Positions 48,071 to 57,015 of a stretch of 64,000 nucleotides of DNA are shown piece after piece (position 1 is the first letter of the stretch; each line of letters begins with the position of its first letter). The position numbers were made by a program, and so were the translations under genes. Source of the DNA: an uncultured Phycisphaerae bacterium (lineage in GTDB: Bacteria; Planctomycetota; Phycisphaerae; UBA1845; Fen-1342); assembly GCA_937928595.1 (NCBI GenBank), contig CALGJV010000011.1:1-64000 (forward strand). Reading direction: 5' to 3'. Below the pieces are notes generated by a model. That model searched no databases. It was not told the DNA's origin and worked only from the letters and a program-made list of their open reading frames with translations.

Positions 48071-48164
48071 TGCCCGAGCCGGTCCGCCCGGAATCCCTCA
48101 CGGGTCGGTGCCCGCAGTCTGCGAACGGTTAGCGGCCCGTTGAGAAAGCAGCCGGTCTGTTGTC

Positions 48165-48219
48165 GCACGGGCGTCCCGCCGGTGCAAGCCTGGCGGGGAC
48201 GGCCGTGCCGCCCGTTTTT
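48165..48219 (+). terminator. Long hairpin plus T5 after atpD, within a dispersed repeat
   Basis: GCACGGGCGTCCCGCC pairs imperfectly with GGCGGGGACGGCCGTGC across an 11-base loop, and TTTTT follows at 48215-48219. The minus strand of this stretch reads RRDARATT in one frame, which resembles the GRDARAT translation of a repeat that I recall as common in planctomycete and verrucomicrobial genomes. It probably ends the ATP synthase transcript. The rest of 48071-48400 has no gene. Confidence 0.6.
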
Positions 48220-48400
48220 CATCGGTCTCGTACCACGCGAAACGCGGATCACGGCTTCCTGCAACTCGCCGCCCGGCGCGGGGATGAGGTCCACGTGCCG
48301 CGCAGGGTCCGCTGCCTGCGCGAAATCGCCCAAGAGGGTGACCTGCCGTTCCGCCCCCGCCCGCCAGCCGCTGGGCGTAAAGCGCCGCACCCGATTCCCG

Positions 48401-48429
48401 TTGTCGTTTCGCTGGCGCGCCGATAGTAT
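48401..48429 (+). promoter_or_regulatory. Candidate ssrA promoter
   Basis: TTGTCG (48401-48406) and TAGTAT (48424-48429) with a 17-base spacer predict a start near 48436, giving a precursor about 60 bases longer than mature tmRNA at its 5' end. Confidence 0.5.
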
Positions 48430-48496
48430 CATCGCAGTCGGGAAGCCGGCCCACGCCGAGGCGATCCCGCCTGGGCGTTCTTTGACATCCTTGTTT

Positions 48497-48846
48497 GGGG
48501 GCGACTGGCTTCGACCGGGCAGGTTGAGGTCGGAGTGGCGTGTCGAGGTTGTCAGGAGGCCTCGTAAAACACCTGGCGAACCCTTTAGATGCCAATGATG
48601 GCTATCGTCTGGCTGCCTAACTAGGGCAACCCGTCGGCCGGCAACGCCTGCTAGCCGAACCGACGCAACAGCAGGCTGGTTCCGGGGTTCCCGTCTGGCG
48701 GCACCGGGATGAGATTAAGCCGGGCTCGGCGAGCGGATGACCTGTCGGTTGGTCTGCCGTGAGCTCAAACTGAAATCGACCGACTACACACGTAGAGGCT
48801 CCGGCTGAAATGCTTCGGGACGGGGGTTCGATTCCCCCCGCCTCCA
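48497..48846 (+). ncRNA. ssrA: Transfer-messenger RNA
   Basis: This RNA rescues stalled ribosomes. The 5' end GGGGGCG (48497-48503) pairs with 3' CGCCTCC (48839-48845), followed by discriminator A; CCA is not encoded. The tRNA-like 5' part ACTGGCTTCGACC and the T arm GGGGGTTCGATTCCCCC are present. The resume codon is GCG at 48576 and the reading frame ends at TAA 48618-48620, giving the tag ANPLDANDGYRLAA, with the LAA end recognised by ClpXP-type proteases. Pseudoknot regions fill the rest. It is a one-piece tmRNA of about 350 nt. Confidence 0.95.
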
Positions 48847-48856
48847 ATGGCACCGT

Positions 48857-48889
48857 GGGCTCCGTCGGGATCGGCACCCGGCGGAGCCC
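48857..48889 (+). terminator. ssrA terminator hairpin
   Basis: GGGCTCCG and CGGAGCCC form a perfect 8-bp stem 10 bases after mature tmRNA, followed by gcggcgTTT. The U-tract is short. Confidence 0.55.
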
Positions 48890-48896
48890 GCGGCGT

Positions 48897-49241
48897 TTAA
48901 CCGCAGGGGGTGCCGCGCCGCGTCCGGCCGGCGTGCCGCCACGACGCCCGCGGCGGGCGGTCCCGTTGGCGCAGCACCAGCGCGAGCCGCATGCCGAGCT
49001 CACGGCGGACTGCCTCGAGCGTCCGGCTGCTGTCGATATCGCCCGCGGCCGGCTCTTCGTCGCGCGGGCCGGCGATCCTCGTCATCAGGTCGGCGACTGA
49101 CCTTGCGAGGGCGGACAACTCCGCGCGCTCGACAGAGGTCTGCGAAGCGCTGGAGGGCGTGGACGCGGCTCGCTGAGAAGGCGGGGCGGCGCCGGGGGGA
49201 GCCGACGGGGCGGTCGCGGGCCCCGTTACCCCGCCGCCCAC
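48897..49241 (-). CDS. Hypothetical protein coupled to the antiporter
   Basis: This 114-residue frame starts with a GTG overlapping the antiporter end by 16 bases. The Pro/Ala-rich first half (1-37) is followed by a helical middle (VERAELSALARSVADLM) and a basic tail. No family was recognised. The overlap is the main reason to keep it; it could equally be a chance frame in GC-rich DNA. Apart from this frame and the terminator, 48847-49225 holds nothing recognisable. Confidence 0.3.
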   Translation of the reverse strand: MGGGVTGPATAPSAPPGAAPPSQRAASTPSSASQTSVERAELSALARSVADLMTRIAGPRDEEPAAGDIDSSRTLEAVRRELGMRLALVLRQRDRPPRASWRHAGRTRRGTPCG

Positions 49242-50221
49242 AGTGTCCGCACCAGCACATAGCCGCCGTACAGCCCGAGCAGAACGACGGCTTCGCTCCG
49301 CAGAATCCGCCGCTGGCCGCGGATCGCGATCGGCAGCAGGATCGCGGACAGCCCGGCCATGAACAACAGGTCAAGCTGCCCGCCGCGCGGGATCGGCATC
49401 GGGTGGATCGTCGCGACGATGCCCGCGATGAACAGCAGGTTGAAGATGTTGGAACCGACGACGTTGCCGATGGCCAGGTCGCCCTGGCCCCGGCGGGCCG
49501 CCAGGATGCCCGTGGCCAACTCGGGGGCCGTCGTGCCCAGTGACACGAGCGTCAAGCCGATGATGACCTCCGGCACGCCCAGGGTCTGCGCGATACCGAC
49601 TGCGCCGGACACGCACATCCGGCCGCCCACGCCCACCCCGACCAGCCCCGCGCCGGTGAACCCGGCGTGGACCCATGCCGGCCGCAGTCGGGCTGGGTGC
49701 GTGGCGACGGTATCGCGAACTTCGGCGACAAAGGGGTCGGTGGTCGGCCGCAGCAGGACGTGCATGACGTTGTAGTACAGGAAGACGCAGAAGAACAGCA
49801 GCAGCATGAGGCCGTCCGAGCGGTCCAGCTGGTCGGCGGTGCCGGTGCCGAGAAACGAGTCTTCACTCAGAACGACGAGAGCGGTTACGCCGAGCAGGAG
49901 CATCGGCAGGTCGCGCGTGATGATCGACGACTCGACGTTGAGCGGCCGGATGAGCGCCGTGAGGGCGAGCACGAAGCCGATGTTGATGGCGCAGGCACCG
50001 ATCAGATTGCCGAACGCGAGGTCGGTCTCGCCGTGCGAGGCGGCGATCGAGTTTACAACGAGCTCGGGGGTGCTGGTGCCGAACGCGACGACCGTCAGTC
50101 CGATGATCAGCGGTGACACCCCCAGCGCACGGGCCAGTCCCGAAACGCCGCGCACCAGCCAGTCGGCACCACCGATCAGCAGCACCAGTCCCGCGACGAG
50201 CAGCACCGAGCTGAGCAGCAT
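49226..50221 (-). CDS. Calcium/sodium antiporter (CaCA, YrbG type)
   Basis: This 331-residue inner-membrane exchanger has ten hydrophobic helices in two inverted halves, each with the ion-binding alpha-repeat: VAFGTSTPELVVN and VSLGTTAPELATG, plus GNLIGACAINIG and GNVVGSNIFNLL. These are the CaCA signatures. Such proteins exchange sodium or protons for calcium. ATG at 50221 has AGGGAAG upstream. It is convergent with tmRNA. Confidence 0.93.
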   Translation of the reverse strand: MLLSSVLLVAGLVLLIGGADWLVRGVSGLARALGVSPLIIGLTVVAFGTSTPELVVNSIAASHGETDLAFGNLIGACAINIGFVLALTALIRPLNVESSIITRDLPMLLLGVTALVVLSEDSFLGTGTADQLDRSDGLMLLLFFCVFLYYNVMHVLLRPTTDPFVAEVRDTVATHPARLRPAWVHAGFTGAGLVGVGVGGRMCVSGAVGIAQTLGVPEVIIGLTLVSLGTTAPELATGILAARRGQGDLAIGNVVGSNIFNLLFIAGIVATIHPMPIPRGGQLDLLFMAGLSAILLPIAIRGQRRILRSEAVVLLGLYGGYVLVRTLWAAG

Positions 50222-50684
50222 AGGCTTCCCTGAACAGCCTTTTGAGGAATCGGCAGCCGGATACGGTACGGCACTTGAGGTCGCGGGGGTAGTGGACGGC
50301 GTCCGCGACGTGTTCGGGTGGCGGGGACGTGCCCCACGGGCCGCGCTCCGGCGACACAGGGCTCCGCGAAACGCCCCAAAGCGGTCCGCGGGCCGCCGGG
50401 GCTCGGCTCGGGCGGTTACGCGTGTGCCTGCTCCGAACGGCTCGCGCAACGTCAGGTTCAACAGGGTTGGACGCCGACGGGATGACGCGGCGCTGCCCGC
50501 CATTCGCGCGCGCCCGCTGTCCCCCTCTGCGGCGCGGCAGTATCATTCCTCGCTCGGCGCCGTGCGGCCCGGCCTGCGTTGCCGGTTCCGCGGCGCGTGG
50601 GCCGTGTTCGCACCGCGCGCGAGCCGCCGCAGCGTGTGCGATCCGGTTTGGCGCGATTGACCCGTTTCGGCCCGAGGACCCTGC
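50222..50684. other. Intergenic region between antiporter and hisS
   Basis: These 463 bases separate two divergent genes. Open frames here are GC-rich chance frames. A TATCAT box near 50540 is the only -10-like site for hisS, without a good -35. No RNA gene, T-box-like or other leader element was recognised. Confidence 0.4.
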
Positions 50685-52157
50685 GTGCCCGGTACCGTGG
50701 AACCCCGACTGTTGCGCGGCCTGCGGGATCTGATGCCCGCCGAGATGCACGCGCGCCAGTGGATCATCGACACCGTCCGCCGCGTTTACGAGACCTACGG
50801 CTACGTCCCGCTCGGCACGCCCGCGCTCGAGTTCCTCGACATTCTCCGCGGCACGGCCGGGGAAGAGAGCGAAAAGCAGCTTTTCGAGGTCGCCGGGCCG
50901 GAGGAAACGCGTCTCGGCCTGCGCTTCGACCAGACCGTCGCGCTGGCCCGCGTCGTCGCGCAGTACCCCGACGTGCCGCGGCCGTTCCGCCGCTACCAGG
51001 TCGCGCCCGTCTGGCGTTGCGACAACCCGTACGAGAAGCGCGGCCGGTTCCGCGAGTTCATCCAGTTCGACATCGACGCGGTGGGCGTCGAGTCGGAAGT
51101 CGCGGACGTCGAGATGATCACGGCCATGTGCGACGTGATGGCCGCGTTCGGCGCGGCCGGTCCCGCGGGGCGGCCGTTGCCGTTCCGGGTACGCGTCAGC
51201 AGCCGCCGGGTGCTGAACCTGCTCCTGCCATACGCGGACATCGCGCCCGAGCGGGCTCCGGACGTCTTCCGCGTGCTGGACAAGCTCGACAAGCTGGGGG
51301 CGGAGAAAGTGCGGCTCGAGCTGACGACCGGGTACAAGGATGAATCCGGCAGCCCGGTGCCGGGGCTGGGCTTCAGCGGATCGCAGGTGGACCGCATCGA
51401 GCGCTTCCTGGCGATCCGCGCGCCCCGACGGACCGACGTCCTGGCCCAGGTTGCCGACCTGTTCCGCGATGTGCCCGGCGCCGCGGCCGAGCTCGAGCCG
51501 CTGGCCCGCATGTCGGCGCAGCTCGCCGCGCTGGGTTACGGCGACGATGTCGTGGTGTACGACGTGAGCATCGCCCGCGGCCTGGCGTACTACACCGGCA
51601 CGGTGTTCGAGACCGAGCTGCTGGAGCTGCCGGAGTTCGGCTCGGTCTGCTCGGGCGGGCGCTACGACGACCTCGTGCTGCGGTTCCTTGGGGAGCGCGT
51701 CCCGGCCGTCGGGACGTCGGTCGGCGTGGATCGGCTGCTGGTGGCCCTGACCGAGCTCGACCGCGTCCCGCCGGCGGTGCGCCGCAAGGCCACGGCCCAG
51801 GTGCTCGTGACGACATTCGACAAGAGCCTGATGGACGAGTACGTCGCGATGACGTACGAGCTGCGGCGCGCGGGTATCAACACGGAGTTGTACCTGGGCA
51901 CCGAGAAGCGGGTCGGCAAGCAGATCCGCTACGCCGACCAATACGACATCCCGGTCGTCGTCGTGTGCGGGTCCGACGAGAAGGCCCGCGGCGAGGTGCA
52001 GCTCAAGGACATGTCCGTCGGCCGCCGGCTCACGGCCGAAGTGAAGGACCGCGAGCAGTGGAAGGCGGAGCGGCCGGGTCAATTCAACGTTCCGCGAACC
52101 GAGCTTGTGTCGGCGGTGCAGCGGCTGCTGCGGGTGATTGGAGGCGGATCCACGTAG
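50685..52157 (+). CDS. hisS: Histidyl-tRNA synthetase
   Basis: This cytoplasmic class II enzyme charges tRNA-His. The 490-residue protein shows GLRDLMPAEM at the start, the motif-2 region FRRYQVAPVWRCDNPYEKRGRFREFIQFD (excerpt RYQVAPVWRCDNPYEKRGRF), the HisA-type motif DVSIARGLAYYTGTVFE and motif 3 GTSVGVDRLLVAL. A C-terminal anticodon-binding domain runs from about 375. It is longer than E. coli HisRS (424) but usual for the longer bacterial/eukaryotic branch. GTG at 50685 has GAGGA about 8 bases upstream. Confidence 0.95.
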   Translation: MPGTVEPRLLRGLRDLMPAEMHARQWIIDTVRRVYETYGYVPLGTPALEFLDILRGTAGEESEKQLFEVAGPEETRLGLRFDQTVALARVVAQYPDVPRPFRRYQVAPVWRCDNPYEKRGRFREFIQFDIDAVGVESEVADVEMITAMCDVMAAFGAAGPAGRPLPFRVRVSSRRVLNLLLPYADIAPERAPDVFRVLDKLDKLGAEKVRLELTTGYKDESGSPVPGLGFSGSQVDRIERFLAIRAPRRTDVLAQVADLFRDVPGAAAELEPLARMSAQLAALGYGDDVVVYDVSIARGLAYYTGTVFETELLELPEFGSVCSGGRYDDLVLRFLGERVPAVGTSVGVDRLLVALTELDRVPPAVRRKATAQVLVTTFDKSLMDEYVAMTYELRRAGINTELYLGTEKRVGKQIRYADQYDIPVVVVCGSDEKARGEVQLKDMSVGRRLTAEVKDREQWKAERPGQFNVPRTELVSAVQRLLRVIGGGST

Positions 52158-52323
52158 CTCGGGAAGCGCGGGCGTCCCGTCGGCGGGGACGCTGGCGGGC
52201 GTCTGGTCGGGCGGGGCGGCAGGCGGCTATCATCGCCACGTTCCGCGGCCCTCGGCCGCCCGGCGAGGCGCGGAATCAGGGGCGCTGCGGCGAATGACGG
52301 AAACATCGGCGGGCGAGGCGACG

Positions 52324-52776
52324 ATGAAACACCGTGGGACCGGTTCCGCAGACCGGTCACGAGACCGTCGGGGTTGCGGCATTGTTGCGGCATCTCTGCT
52401 GGCCGCGCTCGCGGCCGCCGGGCTGGCGGGTTGCGGGCCCGATCACCGCGAGATGCGGGCCTTTCTGGGCCTGCCGCCGAGCGGCCCGCTCGACAACTAT
52501 GTGCTCGAGACGACGCTGGCCCGGCGTTTTCCCGTCGGCACCCCCGCGCGCGAGGTCGTCGCGGCGGTGCAGGCCACGAACCCCGCGCCGAGCGGCGAGT
52601 ACGTCCCGCGTCGGCCGTGGGAGGCGACCATTACCGACGGCGGCGTGGAGCTGAAGTCGAAGGCCCCGGCCCGGCTCGATCGGGCCTTCTTCACGATCTG
52701 GTATCGGCTGAGCATCCTCTTCGAGAGCGGCCGCGTTTCGGGTTACCGCGTGCAGCGGGAAGAAGTGGGACCCTAG
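52324..52776 (+). CDS. Hypothetical lipoprotein
   Basis: This 150-residue product starts with a basic segment and a hydrophobic helix ending in the lipobox LAGC (Cys about 37). The mature domain has no recognised family; it has the polar beta-like stretch WEATITDGGVELKSKAPARL and ends KVEEVGP-like in VQREEVGP. ATG at 52324; an ATG at 52294 would add ten residues. It lies between hisS and lpxB, reading the same way, so it may belong to envelope biogenesis, but nothing more can be said. Confidence 0.6.
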   Translation: MKHRGTGSADRSRDRRGCGIVAASLLAALAAAGLAGCGPDHREMRAFLGLPPSGPLDNYVLETTLARRFPVGTPAREVVAAVQATNPAPSGEYVPRRPWEATITDGGVELKSKAPARLDRAFFTIWYRLSILFESGRVSGYRVQREEVGP

Positions 52777-52848
52777 CGAGCGTGGGACAGGCGGTCCGGC
52801 GGGCTCGGCCTGGGAGGCGATGTCCGCGGCGATGGAGCGACGCGACCC

Positions 52849-54099
52849 GTGGCCGACACGAAGCACGTTTTCATCTCGGTCTGCGAGGAGTCGGCCGACG
52901 TCCACGCCGCGTCGCTGGTGCGGGCGGCGCGCGAGCGTCTGCCGCAGTGCGCGTGGCACGGGCTGACCGGGCCGCGGCTGCGGGCGCTGGGCGTGGAGAC
53001 GGTCTACGATTTCGCCGCGCACGCCGCGATGCTGAGCGGGATTTTCGGCGTCATCGGCCGCGCGCGCCAGGCGCTGCGGGCCGTCGCGGAGAGCTGGGCC
53101 CGCCGCCGGCCCGACCTCGTCGTACTGCTCGATTCGCCCGAGCTGCACCTGCGCCTGGCGACGAAGGCCCGCCGCCTCGGCATCCCGGTGCTGTACTACA
53201 TCGCGCCGCAGACCTGGGCCGCCCGGGCGTATCGAAATCGGCGGATCGTGCGGGACATTGACCGCCTTGCGTGCATTCTGCCGTTTGAAGAGGCCTACTT
53301 CCGCGCCGCGGCCGAGCGCCGGCCCGGCACGGGCTTCCGCGCCACCTACGTCGGGCATCCGCTGTTCGAATCGCTGCGGCAGGCCGCGCCGGCCGCCGGC
53401 ACCGTCGAGATGCTCCGCAACCGGGCGGCCGGGCGGAAGATCGTCGCGCTGCTGCCGGGCTCGCGGCAGCACGTCATCCGCGCGATGCTGCCGCTGCAAC
53501 TCGAGGTGGTGCGGCGACTGCGCGCGGCCGGTCACGACGTCTACGCCGCGATCTCGTGCGTGTCGGCCGACCGGCGGGAGCTGATCCGCGATCTGCTCGC
53601 AGCGGCGCTGCCCACGTTTCCGCCGCCGGAGCAACCGACCGCGCCCGCGCCCCCGGCCGACGGGCCGGCTGACGTTGGTATCGACATCGTCGTCGATGAC
53701 AACGCGAGCCTGCTGACCGTCGCCGATCTCGTCGTGGTCGCGTCCGGCACCGCCGCGCTGCACGTCGCCCACTACCGCAAGCCGATGGTCGTGATGTACG
53801 ACGCCGGGCGGCTGCTGTACTGGCCGCACCGGCTGCTCGGCCGGTTCGTGATCCGGGCCCCGCACCTGTCGCTGGTGAACATCCTGGCGCAGGCCCGGGT
53901 CGTGCCGGAGTTCATGCCGTTCATCCGCGACGTGGGGCCCGTCGCGGCCGTCGCCGGGCAGCTCCTGGCGGACGAGACCTGGCGGCAGGTCATGGTGCGG
54001 CAGATCGACGAGGTCGTCCGGCCGCTGGAGGCCTCCGACGCCAGCGTGCGGGTGTGCGAGCTGGCGGCGGAGCTGCTGGGGTTGCAGCGGCCCGCGTAA
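52849..54099 (+). CDS. lpxB: Lipid-A-disaccharide synthase
   Basis: LpxB joins lipid X and UDP-diacylglucosamine on the inner membrane, the fifth step of lipid A synthesis. This 416-residue GT19 protein has [13 protein letters not shown] at the start (family S/ESGDxxGA), [12 protein letters not shown], the diagnostic [14 protein letters not shown] and YVGHPL, and [11 protein letters not shown] Pro-rich loop near residues 261-276 is not usual. The start is GTG at 52849; nearby ATGs are out of frame. Its presence suggests an LPS-bearing outer membrane. Confidence 0.93.
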   Translation: MADTKHVFISVCEESADVHAASLVRAARERLPQCAWHGLTGPRLRALGVETVYDFAAHAAMLSGIFGVIGRARQALRAVAESWARRRPDLVVLLDSPELHLRLATKARRLGIPVLYYIAPQTWAARAYRNRRIVRDIDRLACILPFEEAYFRAAAERRPGTGFRATYVGHPLFESLRQAAPAAGTVEMLRNRAAGRKIVALLPGSRQHVIRAMLPLQLEVVRRLRAAGHDVYAAISCVSADRRELIRDLLAAALPTFPPPEQPTAPAPPADGPADVGIDIVVDDNASLLTVADLVVVASGTAALHVAHYRKPMVVMYDAGRLLYWPHRLLGRFVIRAPHLSLVNILAQARVVPEFMPFIRDVGPVAAVAGQLLADETWRQVMVRQIDEVVRPLEASDASVRVCELAAELLGLQRPA

Positions 54100-54146
54100 G
54101 CCGGCCGGCGGCGGAAAGTTCGCGGCGCATTTCGGCCGATCCACGG

Positions 54147-54152
54147 TACAAT
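54147..54152 (+). promoter_or_regulatory. Candidate -10 of aspS
   Basis: TACAAT about 70 bases before the aspS GTG, without a good -35 at the expected spacing. Confidence 0.35.
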
Positions 54153-54220
54153 GCGGATCTTTGACGTCTGGCCGGCGGCCACCGGGCCCCGGCCGGCCGC
54201 GGAGTCATCGGGAGACGCGC

Positions 54221-56014
54221 GTGCCATTGCCCTACAACCGGCGAACTTGCTATTGCGGCGAGGTCGGTCTCGGCCACGTCGGTCAGACGATCCTGCTGTG
54301 CGGCTGGGTGCAGGTCCGTCGTGACCACGGTGGGCTGATCTTCGTGGACCTGCGCGACCGGACGGGCATCGTGCAGCTCAAGTTCAACCCGGAGACCGAT
54401 CCGCAGAGCCACGCGGCCGCGGGGCGCCTGCGAAGCGAGTACTGCATCTGCGTGCGGGGCGAGGTCGCGCGCCGGCCCGAGGGGCTGGTCAATCCGAACC
54501 TCGCGACCGGCGCGGTCGAGGTGAACGTCCGCGAACTGGACATCCTCAGCGCCTCCGAGACGCCGGTCTTCGCGCTCGAGGACGAGATCGACACGAACGA
54601 GGAAACGCGGCTGGAGTACCGCTTCCTGGATCTGCGGCGGCGGCCGATGCAGCGAGCCCTGATCCTGCGGCACCGGATCGCCAAGACGATCCGCGACTAT
54701 TTCGACGAGCACGGCTTCATCGAGGTCGAGACGCCGTTTCTCACCAAGAGCACGCCCGAGGGCGCGCGCGACTATCTCGTGCCGTCGCGCGTCAGCCCGG
54801 GCACGTTCTACGCGCTGCCGCAGTCGCCGCAGCTCTTCAAGCAGCTGCTGATGATGAGCGGCTTCGACCGCTACGTGCAGATCGTGCGGTGCTTCCGCGA
54901 CGAAGACCTGCGAGCCGACCGCCAGCCCGAGTTCACGCAGCTCGACATGGAGATGTCGTTCGTCCAGCCGGAGGACGTGCAGCACGTCATCGAGGGCTGC
55001 CTGGCACGTGTCATGAAGACGGCGTTGGGCGTGGACGTCCCGACGCCGTTTCCGCGCATGACCTACGAGCAGGCGCTGCGCGAGTACGGCATCGACCGGC
55101 CCGACACGCGCTACGACCTCCGCATCAAGGAGGTCAGCGCCGTGGCCCGCCGCGTGGAGTTCCCGGTGTTCGTCGAGGCGCTCGCGCGGGGCGGCGTCGT
55201 GCGCGCCATCTGCGTGCCCGGCGGCGGCGGCATGACCCGCAAGGAGACGGACACGCTGGCCGAGGACATGAAGGGCATCGGCGCGGGCGGTCTGCCCCTG
55301 GTCAAGGTGGCGGAGGAGGGCGGCCGGCCGGTCTTCCAGACCGGCATCGCCAAGTTCTTCACGCCTGAGACGACGGCCGAGCTGCTGGCGGCCGTCGGCG
55401 GGAGCCCCGGCGACGCGGTGTTCTTCGCCGCCGGTCCCGAGGCCGACGTGTGCAAGCACCTGGCGTGGCTGCGCGAGACGGTCGCGAAGCGCCGCAACCT
55501 GATCCCGGCCGGGAAGTGGAACTTCCTGTGGGTGGTCGAGTTCCCGATGTTCGAGTTTCACGCCGAGGACCAGCGCTGGTACGCCGTCCACCACCCGTTC
55601 ACGGCCCCGCGCGACGAGGATGTGGACATCTTCGACCGGGAGCCGGGCCGGGCCCGCGCGAAGGCCTACGACGTCGTGCTCAACGGCATCGAGATCGGCG
55701 GCGGCAGCGTCCGCATCCACCGCGCGGACGTACAGCAGCGCGTCTTCCGTATGCTGGACATCACGCCGGAGGAGCAGCAGCTCAAGTTCGGCTTCCTGCT
55801 CAAGGCGCTGTCGTACGGTCCGCCGCCGCACGGCGGGATCGCGCTCGGGCTGGACCGCATCGTCATGCTGCTCGCCGGGATGCCCAGCATCCGCGACGTG
55901 CTGGCCTTCCCCAAGACGGCTCGCGCGACGTGCCTCCTGACCGGCGCGCCGAGCCCGGTCGCGCCCGCGCAGCTCGAGGAGCTGTACCTGCGCACCACCG
56001 CGCCGAAGAAGTAG
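54221..56014 (+). CDS. aspS: Aspartyl-tRNA synthetase
   Basis: This 597-residue class IIb enzyme has the N-terminal OB-fold ([23 protein letters not shown]; excerpt [20 protein letters not shown]), motif 2 [18 protein letters not shown], the bacterial GAD insert (about 280-430) and motif 3 [15 protein letters not shown]. The order and length fit bacterial AspRS. Whether it is discriminating or also charges tRNA-Asn cannot be settled here because gatCAB is not in the window. GTG at 54221 with GGGAG upstream. Confidence 0.95.
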   Translation: MPLPYNRRTCYCGEVGLGHVGQTILLCGWVQVRRDHGGLIFVDLRDRTGIVQLKFNPETDPQSHAAAGRLRSEYCICVRGEVARRPEGLVNPNLATGAVEVNVRELDILSASETPVFALEDEIDTNEETRLEYRFLDLRRRPMQRALILRHRIAKTIRDYFDEHGFIEVETPFLTKSTPEGARDYLVPSRVSPGTFYALPQSPQLFKQLLMMSGFDRYVQIVRCFRDEDLRADRQPEFTQLDMEMSFVQPEDVQHVIEGCLARVMKTALGVDVPTPFPRMTYEQALREYGIDRPDTRYDLRIKEVSAVARRVEFPVFVEALARGGVVRAICVPGGGGMTRKETDTLAEDMKGIGAGGLPLVKVAEEGGRPVFQTGIAKFFTPETTAELLAAVGGSPGDAVFFAAGPEADVCKHLAWLRETVAKRRNLIPAGKWNFLWVVEFPMFEFHAEDQRWYAVHHPFTAPRDEDVDIFDREPGRARAKAYDVVLNGIEIGGGSVRIHRADVQQRVFRMLDITPEEQQLKFGFLLKALSYGPPPHGGIALGLDRIVMLLAGMPSIRDVLAFPKTARATCLLTGAPSPVAPAQLEELYLRTTAPKK

Positions 56015-56035
56015 CCGGTCGCTTGCGGGCGGGCT

Positions 56036-56067
56036 GGGCCGTGCGCGTTTCAGAGCGCGCACCGCCC
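56036..56067. terminator. Hairpin between convergent aspS and DUF72 gene
   Basis: GTGCGCG and CGCGCAC form a perfect 7-bp stem, extended by GGGC/GCCC after one mismatch, with an 8-base loop. It sits in the 52-base gap of two convergent genes and may act on both strands. Confidence 0.5.
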
Positions 56068-56957
56068 TACGTCTCGAACAGCCCCGCCGGTGGCGCAGGC
56101 GCGGCCACGGCCGCCAGTCGCGGATACGCCGCCAGCAACGGTGCGGGCACGGCCACCCGCTGCCGGGTCACCAGCGCGCGCAGCTCGAGGGCGTTCACCG
56201 GCCCCTGCCCCTTGTAGTGGTTGTTCGCGAACACGTACACGTCGCGGGCCTCCACCATCAGCGCGTTCACCCGCTGCACCCACTCCCGCAGCTCCGCCTC
56301 GCTGTAGAGGTAGTTGTACCGCTCGAACGCCGACCGGTCCGACGCAAACCACGCGGCCGCGTTCCGCCCGTGCAACCGCACATAGGCCGTGCCGCCCGCC
56401 GTGTGCGTCGTCGGACCGAGACAGTCCCGCAGCGCGGGCTGGTCGATGTTGCAGCACCCGCCGGCCGCCCGGAGCACGGCTTGCGCCTCGTCGGTCGCCC
56501 ACGAGCTGTGCCGCACCTCGATGCTCCGGACGTACTCCGCGAAGGCTTCGGCCAGGCGCCGCAGCCAGTCGGCCGCATCCGGCGTGAACCGGAACGACCA
56601 GGGGAATTGCAGGAGCAGCGGCCCGAGCCGCCCGGCCTCGCGCACCGGCTCCAGCGCCGCCTTGAAGGCCCGCACGGCCTCAACCGGCGGAAAGGCACCC
56701 CGCCGGTGCGTGAAGTCCTGATGGAGCTTGAACGCGAAGCGGAACTCGGCCGGCACGAGCTTCGGCCAGGCCGCGGTCATGCGAGCCGAGGGCGTTCGGT
56801 AGAAACTGCTGTTGACTTCGACCGCGTTGAAGTACCGGGCGAGGTACGCCAGCGGCTTGAAGCCGCGCGGGGCCGGGCGGGGGTAGACGAGGCCCTGCCA
56901 GTCGTCGTAGCTCCAGCCCGACGGGCCGATCCACAGCCGTGCGGGGGCCGCGTCCAT
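56067..56957 (-). CDS. DUF72 family TIM-barrel protein
   Basis: The 296-residue protein has the DUF72 hallmarks IGPSGWSYDDWQG (residues 11-23), YFNAVEVNSSFYRTP, FAFKLHQDFTHRR, LLLQFPWSFRFT and the C-terminal VYVFANNHYKGQGPVNAL. Such proteins are TIM barrels related to UV endonuclease-like folds, with no firm function. The ATG at 56957 is chosen, since the longer frame to 57095 overlaps the divergent gene. It is divergent from the PTPS-like gene with 58 bases between. Confidence 0.93.
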   Translation of the reverse strand: MDAAPARLWIGPSGWSYDDWQGLVYPRPAPRGFKPLAYLARYFNAVEVNSSFYRTPSARMTAAWPKLVPAEFRFAFKLHQDFTHRRGAFPPVEAVRAFKAALEPVREAGRLGPLLLQFPWSFRFTPDAADWLRRLAEAFAEYVRSIEVRHSSWATDEAQAVLRAAGGCCNIDQPALRDCLGPTTHTAGGTAYVRLHGRNAAAWFASDRSAFERYNYLYSEAELREWVQRVNALMVEARDVYVFANNHYKGQGPVNALELRALVTRQRVAVPAPLLAAYPRLAAVAAPAPPAGLFET

Positions 56958-57002
56958 GCCGGTGGTGTAGCCGTCGGCCCGCCGCGCGGCAAGCAAGCAC
57001 GA

Positions 57003-57008
57003 TAGAAT
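57003..57008 (+). promoter_or_regulatory. -10-like box very close to a start codon
   Basis: TAGAAT lies 7 bases before the ATG at 57016, the spacing of leaderless transcription. No clear -35 is present. Confidence 0.35.
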
Positions 57009-57015
57009 CCGCCGT

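Noticed and set aside
48482-48487. TTGACA just before tmRNA as a -35 box
   Set aside because: It lies only about 10 bases before the mature 5' end, so no -10 could fit for ssrA; the pair at 48401-48429 is better.
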